Source of the DNA: Desmodesmus armatus
Taxonomy: Eukaryota > Chlorophyta > Chlorophyceae > Sphaeropleales > Scenedesmaceae
NCBI GenBank assembly: GCA_007449985.2
Contig: VIIQ02000199.1
Span: forward strand, 1 to 64,000
Length of the DNA: 64,000 nt
Reading direction: 5' to 3'
Shown piece by piece: positions 46,963 through 59,300 of the stretch (its first letter is position 1; every line of letters starts with the position of its first letter). Position numbers and translations under genes: made by a program. The notes under the pieces are model-generated. The model did not search any database. It saw nothing but the letters and a program-made list of their open reading frames with translations, and was not told the DNA's origin.

Positions 46963-49754
46963 ATGCAGGTGGGTGCTTTAATCGTGCTATTGTTTCTTAC
47001 AATCCAAACACCGAACCACAAGAAGCAATTGAAAGTTGTATGCTTCATGTGTGCACCCTTGCAGCCCCCTGTGGAGCAACAGCAGCAGCAGGGCAGCACT
47101 CCCAGCGGTGGTGACAGCGCAGCTCTCTCAGCCTTATCGGCTCTATCAGCCCTTTCAGGACTATCCGGGCTCTCTTCTCTATCAGCCCTGTCAGCTCTAT
47201 CGGCCCTGTCAGCCCTCTCGGCCCTCTCAGCTTTGGCTGCAGCAGGAGAGCCGCCACAGGACCTTCCACATACTGCACATGCAAGGGCAGAAGCAGCAGT
47301 TGAGGTGAGCAGATGGATGCACAACATGTGCGGCAAGGTCAGCCTCCAGCCGCCAGTGCTGTTCCATGTCTGCATGCCTCTCTTCCAGTGCACACAGAGT
47401 CTGCTTTGCTTGGCAGGTGGTCAGCACACACACTGTTGCCTGCATGGCAGCGGGACAACTTGTCAGGACATGCAAGCTGTCGAGTCAGCCACCTCACTTT
47501 GCTCTGACATCATCTGGTGCGCTCTCTTTACGCTTGCTGCTGCATACAAACACCACATACATCCATGCTGCCCCGCCCCCTGCGGTACTGCAGGATGCCC
47601 CCAGCCCCACCCACATTTCCCAGCTGCCGCCAGTGCTGCTTGCAGCAGTCCTGCAGCACGTCCGCTGCAGCACCGCCTCTCCAGCTGCACCCTGGTGTGC
47701 TCCTCATGGGCAGCAGCAGCCACAGCAGCCACAACACACATCACACATAAACTCACAGCAGTAGGCCTACCGAGCTTCCAGCCGTGGCTGGCCCAGCATG
47801 GCCCGCAGCTGCTGGGCCTTGAGCTGAGCTTTGCACAGGCGCGACAAAGTTGCTAGCTGCTGCAGCCAGGAAGGGCAGAGCAGTAGCAGCAGTAGCAGTC
47901 ACGACGGTGGCAGCAGTAGCGATGGTGGCAGCAGCAGCGTAGGGCACTCCAGTGACCTTGACAGGCAGCAGCAGCAGCAGCAGTTGGTGGGACTGCGGGA
48001 CCTGCAGCAGCTGAAGCTGGATCAGTGCCGGCTGTCTAGCCTGGACAGCCTTACACAGCTGGCGGCAGCAGCAACGGGGCTGACCTGCCTGATTATTGAA
48101 TGCCTGAGTGGGTTCAACGATGACAGCAGCCAGACATGGGCTGTCTTCAGCCACCAGGCAGTCAAGGGCACCATAAGCGGCATGCTGCAGCAGCACCAGC
48201 AGCTGTCGGTGCTGCAGCTGACCAATCCCCTGGGCCACGCTGCCGCACAGCATGTGTGCCGGCTGGGTGGTTTGAGGGAATTGTCTGTGTCCCTGGCCTC
48301 TGGGCAGTCTGCCAGCTGCCTAGCCGACCTCCCCAGTAGTATCACACGGCTGCGCGTGAGCAACTACAGGAACTACTATGACCACTGGGCTGAGTATCAT
48401 AGTATAGACGAGGCTCCTTCTGACGTGTCAGAAGAGGATGACGATGCATGGTGGAATCTGTCACGCATGCAGCTGGTGCAGCTCACGGGGCTTGTGGACT
48501 TGCACCTTTGGTACGTAGCGATCTCTGCAGCAGAGCTTGCCGGGGCAACGCAGATGCAGCGGCTCGTGCTCGGAGACTGCACCCTGCTGCCTCAGGGGGA
48601 GCACGACGCTGCTGAAGGCATCGGCAATCTGCTCAGCACACTGGCAGGCTACACGCAGCTGCTACACCTGCGCCTCGAGGGGCTTGATTTTGGGAAGCGC
48701 TGCGGGTCCCTGGCTGCAGAGCGCTTTGCAGCGCTGACAGCCTCTCCCATGCTGACATACCTTGAGATCTCGGGGGAGGATGGGCGTGCGCCCTTGCCCA
48801 GTGGCGCCGTGCAGCACATGTTTCCAGCAGGCTTGCAACTGCCGCTGCGCGAGCTCGTGCTGCTGCCAAGCACTTGCCAGGAAGAGATGATCAGCTTGAA
48901 TGCTGAGAGCTGCTGCATAACGGGTGCAGAGCTCTCCAACATGTTCAGCAGCTGCCGCGAGCTGGAGCTGCTGCACATCACTGGGGCGGTGCACCCTGGT
49001 GACATGTCTGGTCTGCTGCAGCTGCCGCCCAGCTGCACAGAGCTATGCATCGGTGGCCCAGCCTTGTGCGATGCAGCAGTGCCAGTGGTGGGGCAGCTCA
49101 CTCATCTGAAGGTGCTCAGGTGTGGGGACTCCCCTGGGCTGACAGATGTGGGGCTACAGCAGCTGACAGCACTCACGGGCCTGTCTGCACTGGAAATTGA
49201 GCGCTGTGATGGCCTCAGTGACGAGGTTGGCGGGCCTTCGCGCTTTGAACGCAGCTGTTACCTCTGTGATGGTGGTGATGAGGTGAGGGGGCATCTTGCA
49301 TGTTTTTCATGACTTCCATGCAGAGGCAGCTGCCCGGGGCACTGCCTGTTGATGTAGGCACAACAACAGCTGCAAGGTGTGGTTTGTGACCTTGTGGGTT
49401 GCGTACACGGATTACAAACATCACATATTTGCTACCCACACACATATGTCTGGGTCCGGCATGCTGGTCATGCTACTGGGATCCAGGTGTTTTAGCATAG
49501 CTCATAAGCCATCATTACTTGCACAGCCTACACGAGCAAGTCTGCCAGACTTGCACGGTGCATGGTGAGAGGAGCATGGTCTTATGCTGCCTATGGTGAT
49601 TGTGAGCCCAATCATGCAAGCTATGGTGGGATAAGATGTACTGCAGCTTTGACTGTCAATGCCTTGTTCCTGCCTGCAGCCAGTGTGGAGGCAGCTGCAG
49701 GCGCTGTGCAAGATCAGCCCACAGCTCGAGGAAGCTGAGGATGCAGCAGGCTAG
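46963..49754 (+). pseudogene. F-box/leucine-rich-repeat family II copy C, frameshifted in the F-box
   Basis: Exon plan as in copies A and B: 46963-46968, 47065-47304 ((Leu-Ser-Ala)n tract), 47594-49282 and 49680-49754. Near 47,664 one base is missing in the F-box (HISQLPPVLLAAVLQHV, then out of frame), and the shifted frame stops at about 47,762. A deletion of the following leucine-rich segment near 47,845 brings the original frame back, so the frame is open for some 480 codons to 49,282. Repeats such as MLTYLEISGEDGRAPL and LTGLSALEIERCDGL are intact, and the last exon ends EEAEDAAG. A shorter product lacking the F-box is possible. The copy is closest to B, sharing intron sequence around 49,380-49,490. 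Confidence 0.7.
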
Positions 49755-50477
49755 CAAAAGTGGAATGGCCATACAAATGCCAGGTAAGTTGTTTCAAAGC
49801 TCTGCAATCTTTGAGTCAGCAGGTCCACCTTTGGAATGATGCATGCTGGCTAGTTGTGTGCGGTGGAATGTTGGCATGCAGTCCAGTCATCTGTCACAAT
49901 CATGGTATCTGCCTCAGTCAAGAGCGCCCCGCCACTACAGGAGGACTCACATCTGTCAACAGCCTTGTTCAGCTGCATGCCACATGTCTGGGGAGGGGCT
50001 CATAACATGCCAAGCTCAGGTTATTCCGCTTGCCTGATGCAGGTTTTGATCGTCCTTCATATGCAGTACTGGCCAACCAACAACACAGGTGCCCCTCAGT
50101 GTGCACGCGGTAGCAGGGATTGTTGAGTTGTGGCGGTGTTGCAGATTGGCCAAGTTGTAAGCAAGTTGAGCAGCTGAGTGTCATGCTGGGTGGAGTGAGG
50201 GGGTGAGAGACTGTGAGTGTAGATGAGGGCTAGAAGCTAGATGCCGCTGTTGGGCTGCAACACGACAGAGGTAGATCTCAAAGTGGACAGCTCTTGTGTT
50301 GAGCTTGCGAGAGAAGCGCCCACTCCCCACAGCCAATGGCACATTGTCCATCTGTCAATGGTCCAAACATGCGACTGTTGAGAAGTGGTGGGGGGGGGGG
50401 GGGTGGTGCAACAGGGGAAAGAGTCAATCCTGAACAGCCGATGGCACAGCCCTGATCATCTGCATGGAGCAGGTCAA

Positions 50478-50965
50478 ATGGTGTGATAGGCAACTGATGA
50501 CAGGTAGGTGGGTGCGGGAGGGAAGGTGTGTGGGGTGGAGTGGGGTTGGGTAGGTGATGGTGTAAAAGGTGGGTGGGTGCGGGAGGGAAGGTGTGTGTGG
50601 GGTGGGTGGGTGTGAAGGTGATGGTGTAGAAGGGATACAGAAGCAAGGGGTACATAAACAGAAGGGAGGGGATGGCAGGGTGGTGGTGGTGGTGGGGAGG
50701 TATTTTTTGGTATTTTGGCTTCTCGAAAGAAGCCTGCAAAAATAGCATCAAGCAACATTGCGGGGATGATATTTGGTTTCATCTAGTAAAAGGCGAGACC
50801 AAAGTACGTCTCCTTATCAACCCCGTTGCATAATGGATTAGGAGGAGTGGTGCCGGTGGGTTCCATGCCTTGGACGACTGTTGCTGCTGGTGCCCAGGGT
50901 ACTGCTGGCAGCCTGCCACGTAGGCGTCAACCCGCCCATGACACCCGGCCCTGATATAGCTTTAT
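50478..50965 (+). repeat. Copy 2 of the dispersed repeat carrying a 3' coding end
   Basis: The plus-strand frame KNSIKQHCGDDIWFHLVKG, then ETKVRLLINPVA and stop at 50,831, matches the minus-strand copy at about 18,827. Similar flanks on both sides include GGCAACTGATGA upstream and TGCTGGTGCCCAG, then GCCACGTAGG, downstream. The two copies are inverted relative to each other, 32 kb apart. A simple G-rich array (GGTGGGTGCGGGAGGGAAGG twice) sits inside this copy. Confidence 0.6.
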
Positions 50966-51603
50966 CGATATCTCAAGTGACCATAAGCTTGAATGAAGAC
51001 CCTCTGCTGCAGCAGTGGCGCAAGACGGCTATAGCTGCTTGTACAGATCTACCTCTGTTCATTGTGACAGGCATTATTCCAACTGATGATCGTGCTTTAC
51101 TTGCCGTAGGTAAGCTTTTCCTGTGATATGATCGGCTTGACATCGCCGGAAAGTCCCTGCGGAAGGTGCTGGCAATCTCAAAGACTACTGGAGTAAAGTA
51201 GCGTGTGGAGGGGCTGGTCCTCACTGCCAGCTGCTGAGAATCAGAAAACGAATAACTTCAGCCCAAAATAGCTATTGCACCACAGAGGTCCCCATACTAC
51301 CGGTACCCCGCTGCTTTCTTATGCTGCTGATGAGGCTTGCTGCACTGCTGCACAGCATGCTTGTATTCTGATGGCTGATTCTGGACAGAGAGGCTGATCA
51401 AGGCAGACCAGCTTCAGGCAGGGAAAGCGCAGGACAAGTGCAGCCTCAAGCCTCAGGCAATTGTGGTGAAGGCCTGCTTGCTGCAAACCAGCCTGCCAGG
51501 CTGTTGCCAGGCTGGCAACTTCTTGCAATGGTACTGGAAGGTCGGCTGCAACGAATGGCTCTAGTGCCACACCAAGAAGGGTTCGTCTGTATGTAAGTAT
51601 GCA

Positions 51604-51608
51604 TTACA
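51604..51608 (-). terminator. Possible TGTAA polyadenylation element (minus strand)
   Basis: TTACA on the plus strand, about 490 bp past the stop at 52,096. It is the nearest TGTAA I found, so it is a candidate only. Confidence 0.3.
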
Positions 51609-52095
51609 AGACGCACATATGTGCTGGGCCACTACAGGCAAACTGCAGGCAACACCTCGTCTCACATGGCCCTGTGCTAGCAGCGCTGTACCTGCCAATG
51701 CAAGTACATGCACCTGCTGGCATGAAAGATTGTCCCCCCACATGTCAGCCCTTTTGCACAAACCAGCATCATCCACAGCCGTAACCCACAACAGTCCAGA
51801 CCCTCTCTGCCACAAGACAGGCACAAGAGAGCTGCCAGCACATGACCAGTCAGCAGACACCCACTCAAGTGCTGAGACCCAGCAAGACAATCAAACAATG
51901 CACGGCGCCGTACGTCTAGTCAACTGACATGCCGGGCTCCTGACAAAAACACACAGGCGTCCTGACATCACCACTACTGCAGGCATTTGTGGCTGGTAAC
52001 GTCACAAGACAACGTCCGTCTCAGCAGCAGCTCAATCACAGCCCCACACCACAACAACCTTAACCCACCCGCAGCTCTCACACACCCAACCCCCC

Positions 52096-53354
52096 TCACT
52101 CCAGCTCCTCAACCACCCTGGGGGACTGCCGAGGGGTCCTCTGGCCATGCAGGGAGCCCAAGCCCGGCGAGGGGTCGTCAAACACGTGGTCGCCCTTGTG
52201 CACGTGATCAGCCACCACCCGAGCAGCGATGGTGCCATGCTCACGCGCAACACGCCCTGCAATGGTCCCCTCGTCATCCGTGTCAAGCCCTGATGCTGCC
52301 GGCCTGCTGTGGCTCCTGTGGTGGCCCCTGCTGCTGCTCCTGTGCCTGCCACCGCTGGCACTCCTGCCCCGGGCCCCTGCCCCGCCTGTGCTGGCGCCTG
52401 CAGCACCCCCCTCCTCGCCCAGCTGCAGCTCGCTCCCGCTGCCAGCCCCAGCTGCTGCTGCTGCTGCTGCAGAAGGTGGCCTGCCCCGCCTGCCAGTCCA
52501 TCTTCCCCTGCTCCTGCTCCTGCCACTGCGCCCGTAAGCAGCGCCATCACCTCCATCAGCACCCTCGTCCTCCTCCCCTTCTGTCTCCTCCACAACAGCA
52601 GCATCCAAAATGCTGCCTGCTGCACGGCCCCTGGCCCTGCTGCGCCCGCTGCGGCCAGCCGTGACAGCCCCCACGTCACTGTCAGCCCCCATGTCGCTGT
52701 CAGTAGCCCCCGCAGCATCTGCACCCGCAGCACGTGCCCTGCTGCGTCCACTGCGCCTGCCAGCTGCTGGTGCAGCAGCCTGGCCCGCGTCTGCCGCACC
52801 ATCCTCATCGCTGCCCTGCCCTCCATCTGCACCTGCCGCGGCAGCGGCGGAAGTACGGGCCCTGCCACGGCCCCTGCCCCTGCTAGCGCTGCGCCTGCCC
52901 CGAGGGATGCGCGCACCCTCCCAGGCTTGCGTGTCAAACCCTGCCGCCTCGTCCCCATCTACCTCAAAGCCCTCCTGCACATCCACAAAGGCCTCGTCGA
53001 AGCCTGCATCAGCAGCAGCATCCTCTGCCCCGCTGTCGCTGCCGCCCGTCGCTGCTGCCGCCGAGCGAGGCCTGCGTGTAGCCGCTGCCCTGCTGCTGCC
53101 TCGCCTCCGACCGCCACGCACGCCTGCAGCAGCACCAGCTGCCTCATCCCCCTCCTGCCCCTCATCACCATCAGACCCAGGGGCTGCCACGGCAGCGGCG
53201 GCAGAGCGCCTGCCAGGGCCCCTGGGCCTGCCAGGGCCCCTCCTAGCAGTGCGAGGGCTTGCAGCGGCCTCCCCTGGCTCCTGCTTCACATGCACACCCT
53301 CCATACCATCATCATCAAGCCCGCTACCTGCAGCAGGACCCTCAGCAGGGTCCT

Positions 53355-53391
<37 letters not shown>

Positions 53392-56300
53392 TCCCCTGTT
53401 GCGCGCTGTGCTGCGCCTGCTGCGGCCGCCGCTGGGGCCCAGCACGCTGCCACCGGTGGTGGCGGTGATGCCGTCCCGGTCCACAGCCATCACGCTGTCT
53501 GGGCCTGCTGCTGTTGCTTCTGCTGGGCCTGCAGTAGCTGCTTGGGAGCTCCTAGGCCGGCCCCTGCCGCGCTTCTTGGGAGGCTCCTCCTCCTCCTCCT
53601 GCTGCTGCTCCTCGTGCTGCTGCTGCTCAGGCTGCGTGTCTGCAGGCTTGGCTGCAGAAGTGGGGGTGGACGAGAACCTGAAGATGCTGCTGAGCCAGCC
53701 AAAGGAGCGGCGGGAAGGTGCCTGCCCAGCGGCAGCAGCGGCCGCAGCTGCAGCCTCAGAAGGTGCTGCAGGAGTGTTGACCCCAGCAGCAGCAGCAGCA
53801 GCAGCTGCAGCGGCAGCACCCGCCACCTCATCTGCTGCCTCCTCCTCTGCTGCTGCTGCACGCTGCTGCTGTTGGAGGCTAGGCCTGCCTCGCTTCCTCT
53901 TGCCAGTGGTGGCAGCAACAGCGCCCGCTCCTTCGGCAGATGCCGCTGTGGCCTGTGCTGCCTCCAAGCCTTCTGCAGTAGCAGCCGGGGTGACACCCAC
54001 CATGTGCTCATCCTGCTGCTGCTCATTGGCTGCTGCTTCTGCTTCTGCTGTTGCTGGCTTGCGGCCACGCCTGGAGGTCCTAGGAGCTGTGGTTGCCGCT
54101 GCTGCCTGGCTGTCTGTGGACATGCCAGCAGCACCGATGCCTTCCTCGCCTGCTGCAGCGGCAGCAGCAGCTGTCTGCTGAATGCTCAGGTAGCGTTCCT
54201 GAGCCTCCCCGGCGACTGGTATCAATGCAGCCCGCGTGTCCTCAGCAGCAGGAGCTGTGGCATCTGCCGCCGCCGCTGCTGCCGCAGGCTGTGGCTCGGA
54301 CGCACCAGCTGCTGCTGCTTGCTTCCTGGCTGACAGGCGCCGCCCTGCACCCCTGGGCTGCTGCTCTAAAGGCTTCCGCTCCTGCTCCTCACCCGCCTGC
54401 CCTTCCTGCTGCTTAAAGCCCATCACATCCACCCCTCCATTGCTCTCCAGGTCCTCCCCAGCAGGGCCCAAGGATGCAATGTCATCCATTGCTGCTGCTG
54501 TTGCTGCCGCTGCTGCTGCCGCTGCTGCTGCTGAGCCCGTGGCCTTGCGTAGTCTGCCCCTGGGCCTGCCAGAGGAGGGCCTGCCAGCAGCAGCCCCAGC
54601 TGCCTCAGCAGCATCACCAATGACAGGCACGACTGCCGGGGCATCCAAGACAGCGTCCTCAGCAATGTCTTCCAGAGCGCCCAGGATGGCAGGAGACGGC
54701 GGTGCCACTGCTGGTGCGGTTGCTGCTGCCTGAGTGCCTGCTGATGCGGCGGTGGCGCCGCTCCCGCTGCCAGCACCAGCGGCAGCTGCTGCCGTGTCAC
54801 CTGCGGCAGCCCTTGCTGACCTGCGCTGCCGTCCTGCAGGCTGGCGGGTTGCACCAGACCCACTTGCCTCCGGGCCACCTGCTTCTGCTGCTGGAGCTGC
54901 CAGCGGTGCAGTCGCTGTGTCAGCATCGTCGGCAGCAGCTGCTGCAGCCCCTGCTGAAGCTGCTGCACTGCTGGCCTGCTGCCTCGTCACCCGGCGCCTG
55001 GCCCCACCTGCTGCTGTGGGCGCTGCCACTGCCGCTGCTGCTACTGCAATAGCTGCAGCCTCTCCAGCAGCCAGATCAGCTGCCACTGACGCTGCTGCTG
55101 CTGCAATAGCTGCAGCCTCTCCAGCAGCCAGATCAGTTGCGTCATTGTCACCAGCAGCTGCCTGCTGCTGCTCGCCCGCGGCAGCCTCGCCGGCAGCAGC
55201 TGCTGCGCTGCGGCGCAGGCGGGAGGGCCTGCCTAGGCGCGCTGCTGCTGCAGCAATGGACCCCTCCCCTGAACCAGCATCAGCACCAGGTGTGCCCTGC
55301 TCTGCACCCGAGGGCACCCCAACATCAACCTCGCCTCCGTCCTCTGCAGCAGCAGCAGCAGCAGCAGCAGGCTGGGCGCCTTGCTCTGCTTTCGGGCTGC
55401 CTGCATCCCTAGTAGGCGCCGCTGCTGTCGTGCCGCCACCCCGGCGGCGCTGCGTCCTTGTGCCTAGTGCGCTTGCTGGGGCCGTATCCACGGGAGCTGC
55501 TGCTGAGCCAAGCTGCTCGATACCCTCACCATCAGCCGCGGCTGCTGCTGCTGCTGTGTTGGGCGCCTCCTCCCCGTCCTTCTCTGCTGTGGGTGGCGTC
55601 AGCGCCAAAGCACCAGAGCCGGCAGCAGCGCTGCCAGGGGTGGCGGCGCTGTCAGCTCCAGCAGCAGTCCCAGCAGCAGCGGCGGCTGACGGCCCAGCGA
55701 ACCAGGTGCCCAGCAGAGACCTGCCCCCTGGGGTCTTGTTACTTAAGAAGCTGAACAGCGTGCTGCTGCCACCCTGGCCAGCAGCAGCACCTTCGGGAGT
55801 GGCAGCACCATCTGCTGCAGCCGCAATCAGCCCAGCTGCATTTGCATCGCCAGCACTTGCACCTCCTGCTGCTGTTGCTGCTGGTGTGCTGTGTGGCGTG
55901 CTCTGTTCAGCGTCTGCAGCAGCACCAGCGCCTGAGGTGCGTGGCCGCTTGCTAGCCCGTGCCGCAGCACGGGCCAGCAACTCCGCGCGTGCCTGAGCCT
56001 GAGTGACCGCTGCACCTGCCTCCGCTGCTGTGTCATCGCCTTCGACAGGTGTGATCTCACTCTGCTGTTGCTGCTGGCGACGACCGCGCTTGGTCCCCTG
56101 CTGCTGCTGGGGCTGCTGCGGACCACCAGCACCACCGGCATCGCCTGCAGCGGCAGCAAGGCTGGCAGCAGGCTCGACTGCATCGGGAGAGCTGAAGCCC
56201 ACGAGGGTGGGGCCGCTGCTGCCTGCTGCAGTGCCCCCAGGGGTTTTAGCAGCTGCGCCAGTCTCCAGGGAGCCTGCATTTGGGTGTGGCTGATCCATTG

Positions 56301-59300
56301 CCATCGGCTCTGCCTTGGGCCCCAGCTGCTGCTGCTCGCGGTCCTTGGCGGCAGCAGCTGCTCCCTGCCTGCTGGCAGCACCCTCAGCAGCAGCAGCAGC
56401 AGCAGCCTGCTGGCGAGACCTCCTGCCAGATGGGCTGGGGGGAGGAGCAGCTGCGGCGGCGGGGACGGCAGCTCCCAGTCCCTTGGACTCTTTTGCTGTC
56501 TGTGGGTGCCCTGCCTCTCCCTGCTTGCCCCTGGCTGCAGCTGCCTCCTTGCTGCTGGTGGCAGCAGGGCCCCCTGCAGCTGGTGCAGCCGGTGCCTCCC
56601 CGGTATCAGCAGCGGTACCAGCAGCAGCAGTGGCTGCTGCTGCCGGGGCCGCAGCACTGGGCTGCTGCCGCGTCTTCCTGCCACCAGGACTGGCGGGTGC
56701 TGCTTCAGCAGCTGCTGCTGCCTCTTGGGCGCCTACTGATGAAACTCCCTGCTGCAGCTGCGGACGCTCACTGCGCCTGGTGGTGCGTGGGGAGGAGGCC
56801 CCAGCCGCAGCAGCTGGGCTGCTGCCCGCAGCACCGGCAGTTGCAGCAGCGGCACCTGCTGCCTTGGAGGGGCTCGCCAGTGCAGCCTCCACACGCTGAT
56901 CTGCCTCAGCGCCGGCCTCAAGAGGCACTGCCGCAGCTGCAAGGATCTCCGCCTGCGTGGGTTGCTGCTGGCCGGCAGCGTCCTGCACTCCCCGTTTCTT
57001 TGCTGCTGCACCCCGCATAGCCCTCACCCGCGCAACCTGCTGCACACCCTGCTGAGCCTCCTCATGCCCACTGCTGCTGCCAACAGCAGCACCTGCCGGT
57101 GCCTGAGCGCCCAGCTGCTGGGGCGGGACTGCTGGTGATGAAGCTGGTCCAGCGGGGGCGTCTGCCGCAGTAGGGCCGCGCGCACTGCGCACTCCCGCCC
57201 AGGCAGCAAAGCGGCCGATGGGGGACAGGGCGGCAGCGGCGGCTGCTGCCCGCTGCTGTGCAAGGGTCTGGCCTTGCATCACAGCCTCCTCCCGCGCCTG
57301 GAGTGAAGACAGGACGCAGCAAATAGGCATACACACTCAGCAGAAGAACGACTAAGACCGACACCAGTCCCGTGTGACACAGTCAGTACCAGCGCCCAAA
57401 CACTTGGGCTTGATCTAATCGCGCAAACACCTCTCCGCAGAAACTGAAGTAAACAAGCGCCGAGGCCACCTGACCCCCTGGCTTGCTGGCTAGTGCGATG
57501 TACATATACCCCATCATGCCTTGTACTGGGCTGTAATAACAGCGCGTGAACAACAAACAGCATGGGAAGAGCCGGCAGCGACCCACCTGCACCTCCAAGA
57601 GCTGCGCCTGCAGCTCCCCACGCTGCTGTTGCAGGGCAGCAGCATCCGCCGCCAGGGCCTGCTCCTGCGCAGCAGCAGCTGCCTCGCGAGCCTCCACAGC
57701 AGCAGCAGCGGCAGCCAGGTCGGCAGCCAGGCCCTGCAGGCGCTGCTGCTCCCGGGTGCTGGCCGCCTCCTGGGCTGTCAGTGCCTTGTGGCGCTGGGAG
57801 AGGTCCTGGCCCTGCTGCCTCTGGTTGTCACGCTGCCTGATGAGCTTCTCCTCCCGTGCAGCAAGCGCAGTAGACTGGCGGTGCAAGGGGGTGTGGAGTG
57901 GGTGCCGCACAGGGCCAAAAGGAACAGGCAGGCAGGCAGGGGTCAGTGAGCGGGAGTGTCATGCTGCCTCCATGCAGTCAGTGAACATTGGATGCGGCTC
58001 CAAACATGCTGCCATGACTGACTTGTCACAGTAGTGGCCCAACCCAGGCCATGGCAAGTGCTGACAGCATATATTCCACGCAGTGTGCACCTGCATGAGT
58101 GTGTCGCAATCACACACTTGCCCACCTGCGCTGACAGTCGCTCCTCAGTTGCCTTGCTTGTCACCTCCCTCTGCGTCAGCACAACCTGCAAACAGCACAA
58201 GCCAGCACCGCAACAATGCAGTAAGCCTCGGCCTAATGGTGACACGCAGCTCGTGCAAGGTGCCAGCCGACTGTGTGCACAAGGCACGTGCGGAGAACAG
58301 GCCGCTGTGCAGGCAACCTGCATAACTTGACTGTCTTGTTGACTTTAACCACCCCATAGCCTTGCCAGCAGCAGTCAGGCCTCTGGTGGTGCTGCCCAGG
58401 GCGCACACAGTGCAATCAGGCAGCGTTGGCCATCAAGCTGCTTCCTTGAACACATGACAAGCAGCACACACACCCCTCTACAAAAAAACCTGCCAAAACG
58501 TGCCAATCAGGACAGCCGTAGTGGTTGACATGGGGGGGGGGGGTGCAGATTGCTCACCTCCTGCACAGCCATGTCCTCCTTCTGCTGCGCCAGCTGAGCT
58601 TCCCGGGCCTCCAGGTCTGCTGTTGCAGCCTGCACTGCTGCCTCCCGCTCTTGCAGCCCCAGCTCCCTCACGTCCAGGGCTTTAGTGGCAGCTGACAGCT
58701 CAGCAGCCCTGGCATCAGCGACACTGCAGGATAGAAGCAGATCGCACGGGCGGGAAAAGGCATTGCTGGCTGTGTTGCTGTTTTCTGTCCTTGCTTCTGC
58801 AGTGCAGCTCACGTGGTTCCCTCACTGCATTTGTGCAAACAGTGCAGCAGTGTGCATAGACGTGTGCCTGGTCTTTTGGGCAGCATGCATGCCCTGCAGC
58901 GCTCGACAGTGCCCACCTGGCTGCAGCTTGCAGGGCCTGCTCCTTGTCCAGCACAGCCCCCTCACGCTGTGTCAGCAGCATCCCCAGCGCCTCCTGCTCC
59001 TTGCGCTGCGTCTCAGCACGCCCCTCAGAGGCACGCAGCGCCTTCTCCTGGGAGGCCTACACCCACCACAGCCACACAAGACAGCGCCAGTCAGGATCAC
59101 ACGCTGGCGAGAAGATGCACAGCAGGCAAACACCACTGCTGCGGACGCACAGCACAGCACCAGTCGAGGCACATATGGAGACTTTGAGGTGGAGAAGCGC
59201 CCCTAGTCACACAGCCCAGCACCAGTGCAGAACAGATGCGTGTGCAGTGGTGCAGTGCCACAGAACATCTGTGTGTGTAGGCGGGAAGGGAAGGGGGGGG

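Larger units (their letters stand above)
49755..52095. other. Intergenic region with a dispersed repeat and the 3' flank of the coiled-coil gene
   Basis: It contains the dispersed repeat at 50,478-50,965 and the likely 3' UTR of the gene ending at 52,096. An open plus frame at about 50,965-51,112 (ISLNEDPLLQQWRKTAIAAC, then a GTAAGC donor) might be an exon but matches nothing I know. Otherwise nothing is recognised. Confidence 0.35.

Noticed and set aside
52309..54333. 674-codon open frame on the plus strand
   Set aside because: It is the antisense shadow of the Ala/Gly/Arg-rich last exon of the coiled-coil gene; GC-rich triplet repeats leave all frames open. The minus-strand exon chain is consistent in phase and this one has no structure.
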